From NCBI GenBank assembly GCA_030684415.1, contig JAUXNL010000316.1, positions 1-10,213 of the forward strand: DNA of 10,213 bases, in the 5' to 3' direction. The position numbers and the translations under genes were made by a program. Below, one piece after another: positions 6,308 through 10,213 of the stretch; positions within the stretch are counted from its first letter, which is position 1, and each line of letters opens with the position of its first letter. This DNA comes from Moraxellaceae bacterium. GTDB lineage: Bacteria; Pseudomonadota; Gammaproteobacteria; Pseudomonadales; Moraxellaceae. The notes below the pieces were generated by a model, which was given only the letters and a program-made list of their open reading frames with translations, had not been told where the DNA came from and searched no databases.

Positions 6308-6480
6308 CTTCTTTCTTTGCGGCGCAAAGAAAGAAGGCCCGCCGCCGGCGCACCGCCAGCGCAGCAAAGCAGCAGAAGCAACCCCGTCGAAGCACCTCAC
6401 CCCAAAGCGAGACACACTAAAAATCCCCGCACTCCCGGGCAATGGCCAAAGCAACCGCCCAGCCCCCGTAAACCCCGTCC
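6308..6480. repeat. Tandem 228-bp-period repeat, copy 2
   Basis: This is the second direct copy of the element at 6080-6252. It opens with the same palindrome at 6308-6336 and differs mainly near its right end (6442-6458), where several clustered substitutions occur. After 6481 the similarity stops. The remaining DNA to 6654 is C-rich, shows no gene, and must contain the promoter for the gene at 6655, although no clear -35/-10 pair is visible. Confidence 0.85.
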
Positions 6481-6654
6481 TCCGCCACCCACTCCCCAGC
6501 TACCTTCCCCCACAGCACTCCCCATACCCACCCGCCCGACGGCCCCCACCAGAGCCCACCGACTCCACGAACCCCACAACGCAGTGCTACCCTCAGACAC
6601 ACCGCAGGCCACCACCAACAGGCCCGCCCGACCACCACACCTCAAGGACGCTCC

Positions 6655-7488
6655 ATGCCTGTCACCCGCCTCCGGCTGTGTGCAAGCATCCTGCTCGTTG
6701 CACTGTTGCCAGTGACGGCACAGTCGCGACCGGACCCCGGCCGCCCGACCTACACGATTGCCATGGTGCCGGTGCTCACCCCCACCGACATTCACCGCCG
6801 CTGGCAGCCCCTGCTGGAGCAACTGGCGCGCGACAGCGGCCTGGCGCTGCGCTTCCGCTATTACGAAAACAGCGAGAGCTTCGAGGCCGCCATCGCCAAC
6901 GGTGAGCCGGACTTCGCGCTGCTCGGGCCTTGGCAGCTCTGGCAAAACCGCCAGCAATACCGGCCCCTGCTGCACTTCGGGCGCCCACTGACCGGCCTTG
7001 TCATGGTGCGCAACGACAGCCCGGTGCAATCGCTCACGGATTTGCGCAAGCGCAGCCTGGGCATGCCCGATGGCAACGACCTGCCCTCGGGCGTACTGAT
7101 GCGCCAGCAACTGCATGAACATAAAACCGAGCCTCGCATCGTGCCCACACGCACGCATGCGAATGGCTTGCGCAGTGTTCTGCTCGGTCGTGTCGATGCC
7201 GTTTCCACGAACAACTACAGCCTGCTCCTGCTCGCCCCCGACATGGCGGCACAACTGCGTGCCATCCACGAAACACAGCCACTGCCGCCCCCCGCGCTGG
7301 CCGCGGCCCGGCGCTTGCCGCCCGACATTGCTGCCAGCGTGCTGAATGCCCTGCTCGACCTGCAAAAAGAACGATCGCCACTGCTTGGCCCCATGCTGAT
7401 GCACGATATCGTCGAAGCCGATCTGGAGCGTGACTACGGCATGCTGGAACGACTCCCCGTCAACGAGGCCGCACATGAAGCTCGCTGA
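6655..7488 (+). CDS. PhnD-like periplasmic substrate-binding protein, probable partner of the adjacent sensor kinase
   Basis: This encodes 277 residues with a Sec signal peptide: positively charged N-region, hydrophobic core about residues 8-20, and probable cleavage after A22 or S24. No lipobox is seen. The mature part fits the PhnD/phosphate-phosphonate binding-protein superfamily: YTIAMVPVLTPTDIHRRWQP (33-52), then GEPDFALLGP, SLTDLRKRSLGMPDGNDLPS and LLGRVDAVSTNNYSLLL. It is somewhat shorter than typical PhnD proteins (about 300-340). AAGGA at 6644-6648 supports the ATG at 6655. The gene overlaps the next one by 14 bases, so the two are translationally coupled. No permease or ATPase gene is adjacent. 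It therefore more likely delivers a ligand signal to the kinase than serves uptake, as TorT does for TorS. The ligand is unknown. The fold is fairly sure; the role is inferred. Confidence 0.85.
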   Translation: MPVTRLRLCASILLVALLPVTAQSRPDPGRPTYTIAMVPVLTPTDIHRRWQPLLEQLARDSGLALRFRYYENSESFEAAIANGEPDFALLGPWQLWQNRQQYRPLLHFGRPLTGLVMVRNDSPVQSLTDLRKRSLGMPDGNDLPSGVLMRQQLHEHKTEPRIVPTRTHANGLRSVLLGRVDAVSTNNYSLLLLAPDMAAQLRAIHETQPLPPPALAAARRLPPDIAASVLNALLDLQKERSPLLGPMLMHDIVEADLERDYGMLERLPVNEAAHEAR

Positions 7489-10213
7489 CACGCTGCGTAA
7501 TGTCGCCTTGCGTTTGCTGCCCCGCGGCTTCAATCAACAAGTGGCGGCGCTCTCGGCGTTGTCGCTGATCGTGGCACTGACCGTTTTCGGTTATGTGATT
7601 TATCAGAAGCAAAAATCCCTGCAGGAAGAATCCGCGCTGGCACGGGCCAACATCGTCATTCGCAATTTTGCAGCCGCTTCATACCGCGACATCCTGCTCG
7701 GCAACTACGATGAAATCCGCGAGCTGCTGCTGCACACCGCAGAATTCCCTGAAGTCCGCCAGATTGTTGTCACCGACAATCAGGGTCGGGTCATCAGCGA
7801 CGTGCAACATCAGCCAGGCCAGTTACCGGAAGAGCATTTCGAGCGCAAAGAAATGACCCCGCCCCGTAACGGCGCCACTACCCAGTTGCGCAGTGGCGAT
7901 GTTTATGAAATCTGGCAGCCGGTCGCCGACCAAGGCTGGGTCTTCATGCGCTATGACTACTCCGCCGAATCTGCACGTTATCTTGCCGTGCTGCGCGCCG
8001 AAATCGGCACCGGTCTTTTGCTGGCGATTTTTTCTGCGCTGTACTTTCTTGGCCTGCTGCATCGACCGATTGACCAGCTGCGTCGACTGATTGCTTTTGC
8101 GCAGGGCATGGATGTGTATCAAGAGCGCCGGGAAATCCATGTGCGCTCCTTCACGCGCGAAATCAACGAACTGAATGACGCACTGAACCAGTCTGCAGAC
8201 CGCCTGTTTGAGCAAAGCCAGAAAATCCTGCGCTCGGAAGCGCAGTACCGCAGCGTGGTCAACAGCGTTCGCGAAGTGATTTACCAGACCGACTTGCAGG
8301 GCCGATGGACCTTTCTCAATCCGGCTTGGGAAGAAATCACCGGCTATAGCGTGGCCGAATCACTGGGCCGGCCCAGCGTCAGCTACTCCCACCCTGACGA
8401 TTTGCAGGCTTCCATCAACGCCCTGCTGCCGGTGCTGCATATGGAGGTGGACAGCACGCGCGTCGAAGCGCGCTTTGTCACCCGCAGCAAATCCATCCGC
8501 TGGGCCGAGGTCTGGGCGACCATCCTGCGCGACGAGCACGGCCAACCCATTGGCACCTCCGGCACCATCAACGACATATCGGCGCGCAAGGAAGCCGAGC
8601 TCGCGCTCATTGCAGCGAAGGATGCGGCCGAATCGGCAACGCAGGCCAAAAGCCAGTTCCTCGCCACCATGAGCCACGAAATCCGCACCCCCATGAATGG
8701 CGTGCTCGGCATGGCGCAACTGCTGCTCGAAACCGACATGAGCGCCGAGCAGCGCGATTATGTCCGCACGTTGTATCACTCCGGGCAATCGCTACTCACC
8801 ATCATCAACGACATTCTCGACTTCTCGAAAATCGAAGCTGGCAAGCTCACCATCGAAGCGATTCCTTTCGATCTGGCGCAAGCCGTGGAAGATGTCAGCG
8901 ATCTGCTGCTGCCGCAAATACAGGAAAAAGGCATCGAGCTGGTAATTCGCCACGCGCCAGACTGCCCCCGCCTGCTGCTCGGCGATGTCGGACGCATTCG
9001 CCAGATCCTGCTCAACTTTCTCGGCAACGCGGTGAAATTCACGAGTGCCGGCCATGTGCTGATCGACGTCAGCGCCGACAACACCACGCCTGACTCGGCG
9101 CTGATCCGCCTGTCCGTCACCGACACCGGCATCGGTATCCCGAAAGACAAGCAGGCACAACTGTTCGAACAGTTCACCCAAGCCGATGCCTCCACCACAC
9201 GCCGCTTTGGCGGCACCGGGCTCGGCCTGGCCATTTCCAAAGCGCTGGCAGAACTCATGGGCGGTTATGTCGGCCTCGACAGTGATGGCGAGCAGGGCTC
9301 CACGTTTTACGCCGTACTGCCCCTCACGCGGCAGAGCGTGCACGAAAGCCCCGTACGTCCGTCCGAACTGCAAGGCGTGCGCACCCTGATCGTGGATGAT
9401 CTGGCCGTGAACCGGCGCATATTGCGTGAGGCGCTCACCGCCCACGGCCTGCGCGTTGAGGAGGCCGGCAGCCTTGCCGAGGCACTGCAGACCCTGCGCA
9501 GGGCGGCCGACAGCCGTGATCCGGTGCAACTGGCCCTGCTCGACTTTCAGTTGCCCGATGGTGAGGGCAGCGCGCTGGCCACACGGCTGCACGACGACCC
9601 GGTATTTCATCAGACGCGCTGCGTGCTGCTGAGTTCCGGCCCGTTGCGCAGCGCGCCAGACGCACTCAAGGCGGCCGGCATCCGCTTGGTGATGCCCAAG
9701 CCGGTACGGCTGCCGCAACTGGTGCAAGAGTTGTGTCATCTGGTCAATGCCCAGGCCCGCCCGGCACTGCCCCGCGCCGAAGAAGCCAGCGGGCTCTCGG
9801 CTGATGCCCTGCAACCCGGTCTGCGTGTGCTGCTGGCCGAAGACAATGCGGTCAACCAGAAAGTGGCGGCCCGCATGCTCGAAAAGATGGGCGTGCTGGT
9901 CGATGTGGCCAACAACGGCCTGGAGGCGGTGCGCATGTGCCTGCAGTTCCGCTATGACCTCGTGCTCATGGACTGCCAGATGCCGGAAATGGATGGCTAT
10001 GCCGCCACCCGCGAAATACGCCGCTTGCAGGCGCTCTCGGCCAGCCCGCGTGGCGTGCCGGTGATCGCGCTGACCGCCAACACGCTGGAAGGCGACCGCG
10101 AGCGCTGTCTGGAGGCGGGCATGAACGACTTCCTCGGCAAGCCCATCCGCCAGCAAGACTTGCTGGCACTGCTGCTACGCCACAACCGCGCGGCGTCCGG
10201 CGCCGATACCGCC
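7475..10213 (+). CDS. Hybrid sensor histidine kinase with PAS and two receiver domains (C-terminus off window)
   Basis: 913 codons are open to the right edge with no stop, so the 3' end is missing. The ATG at 7475 lies inside the end of the previous gene, with GAGG at 7465-7468. Domain order: membrane segment about 23-43; periplasmic sensor region about 47-176, perhaps Cache-like; membrane segment about 177-196; HAMP-like linker; PAS about 254-375; HisKA with the phospho-accepting H401 in MSHEIRTPMNG; HATPase with N514/N518 (NFLGNAVKF), D550 (DTGIGIP) and GGTGLGL from about 579; receiver 1 with D641/D642, D690 and K742; receiver 2 with E789/D790, D833 (LMDCQMPEMDG) and K889. Both receivers look phosphorylatable. 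No Hpt domain is seen up to the edge; one may follow or be a separate protein. The kinase presumably senses its coupled PhnD-like partner in the periplasm. Confidence 0.95.
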   Translation, partial: MKLADTLRNVALRLLPRGFNQQVAALSALSLIVALTVFGYVIYQKQKSLQEESALARANIVIRNFAAASYRDILLGNYDEIRELLLHTAEFPEVRQIVVTDNQGRVISDVQHQPGQLPEEHFERKEMTPPRNGATTQLRSGDVYEIWQPVADQGWVFMRYDYSAESARYLAVLRAEIGTGLLLAIFSALYFLGLLHRPIDQLRRLIAFAQGMDVYQERREIHVRSFTREINELNDALNQSADRLFEQSQKILRSEAQYRSVVNSVREVIYQTDLQGRWTFLNPAWEEITGYSVAESLGRPSVSYSHPDDLQASINALLPVLHMEVDSTRVEARFVTRSKSIRWAEVWATILRDEHGQPIGTSGTINDISARKEAELALIAAKDAAESATQAKSQFLATMSHEIRTPMNGVLGMAQLLLETDMSAEQRDYVRTLYHSGQSLLTIINDILDFSKIEAGKLTIEAIPFDLAQAVEDVSDLLLPQIQEKGIELVIRHAPDCPRLLLGDVGRIRQILLNFLGNAVKFTSAGHVLIDVSADNTTPDSALIRLSVTDTGIGIPKDKQAQLFEQFTQADASTTRRFGGTGLGLAISKALAELMGGYVGLDSDGEQGSTFYAVLPLTRQSVHESPVRPSELQGVRTLIVDDLAVNRRILREALTAHGLRVEEAGSLAEALQTLRRAADSRDPVQLALLDFQLPDGEGSALATRLHDDPVFHQTRCVLLSSGPLRSAPDALKAAGIRLVMPKPVRLPQLVQELCHLVNAQARPALPRAEEASGLSADALQPGLRVLLAEDNAVNQKVAARMLEKMGVLVDVANNGLEAVRMCLQFRYDLVLMDCQMPEMDGYAATREIRRLQALSASPRGVPVIALTANTLEGDRERCLEAGMNDFLGKPIRQQDLLALLLRHNRAASGADTA

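Noticed and set aside
6057..6481. CRISPR array
   Set aside because: There are only two copies at a 228-base period and no short regular spacers. This is a tandem element, not CRISPR.
5936..6715. Overlapping repeat-containing frames on both strands (212 codons plus, 172 codons minus)
   Set aside because: They arise because the tandem unit length is divisible by 3 and the palindrome reads alike in both directions. The composition is low in complexity, there is no ribosome binding site, and the plus frame runs into the start of the next gene.
6397..7533. Minus-strand frame of 378 codons opposite the PhnD-like gene and repeat
   Set aside because: It is antisense to a gene with signal peptide, ribosome binding site and family motifs, and its other end is made of repeat sequence.
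8792..10156. Minus-strand frame of 454 codons opposite the kinase
   Set aside because: It lies entirely antisense to the HisKA, HATPase and receiver domains, which are intact on the plus strand.

Overview
The window looks like the chromosome of a GC-rich gammaproteobacterium, perhaps near Pseudomonas or the Xanthomonadales. The case rests on the fused kinase-like/GNAT form of ArgA, GC-rich codon use in the core genes, and a palindromic intergenic repeat built on GTAGGAGTGGCTTTAGCCG, a style I remember from those groups. No species can be assigned from the sequence alone.

Layout. (1) Positions 1-2033 form an AT-rich accessory segment. It holds the last 24 codons of a gene entering from the left, then four small same-strand genes (86-598, 882-1121, 1359-1757, 1788-2033) separated by long non-coding gaps. 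The arrangement is typical of the region downstream of an RHS-type polymorphic toxin, where cognate and orphan immunity genes collect. (2) At about 2034 base composition switches abruptly to GC-rich, and a frameshifted, internally deleted fragment of an RHS repeat protein fills about 2034-2356. This supports reading the AT-rich part as an RHS toxin/immunity island. (3) Positions 2486-5649 are conserved housekeeping: argA (N-acetylglutamate synthase, first step of arginine synthesis) and ilvD (dihydroxy-acid dehydratase, branched-chain amino acid synthesis), separated by a REP-like palindrome and followed by a perfect 12-bp stem-loop. (4) Positions 5650-6654 are about 1 kb without a convincing gene: an unassigned stretch, then a C/A-rich tract holding two tandem copies of a 228-bp repeat, each starting with a 13-bp-stem palindrome. 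(5) From 6655 to the right edge, a secreted PhnD-like periplasmic binding protein overlaps by 14 bases a large hybrid sensor histidine kinase (two membrane segments, PAS, HisKA, HATPase, two receiver domains) that runs off the window.

Working together: the left island probably serves interbacterial competition and self-protection. argA and ilvD are separate biosynthetic genes that happen to be neighbours. The binding protein and kinase probably form one signalling unit, with the binding protein presenting a ligand to the kinase's periplasmic domain, because no transporter permease or ATPase gene lies beside them in the window.

The most interesting regions are the RHS-associated cassette array with its decayed RHS end, the PhnD-like protein/hybrid kinase pair, and the tandem palindromic repeat. 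I do not see clear proof of an entirely undescribed system.
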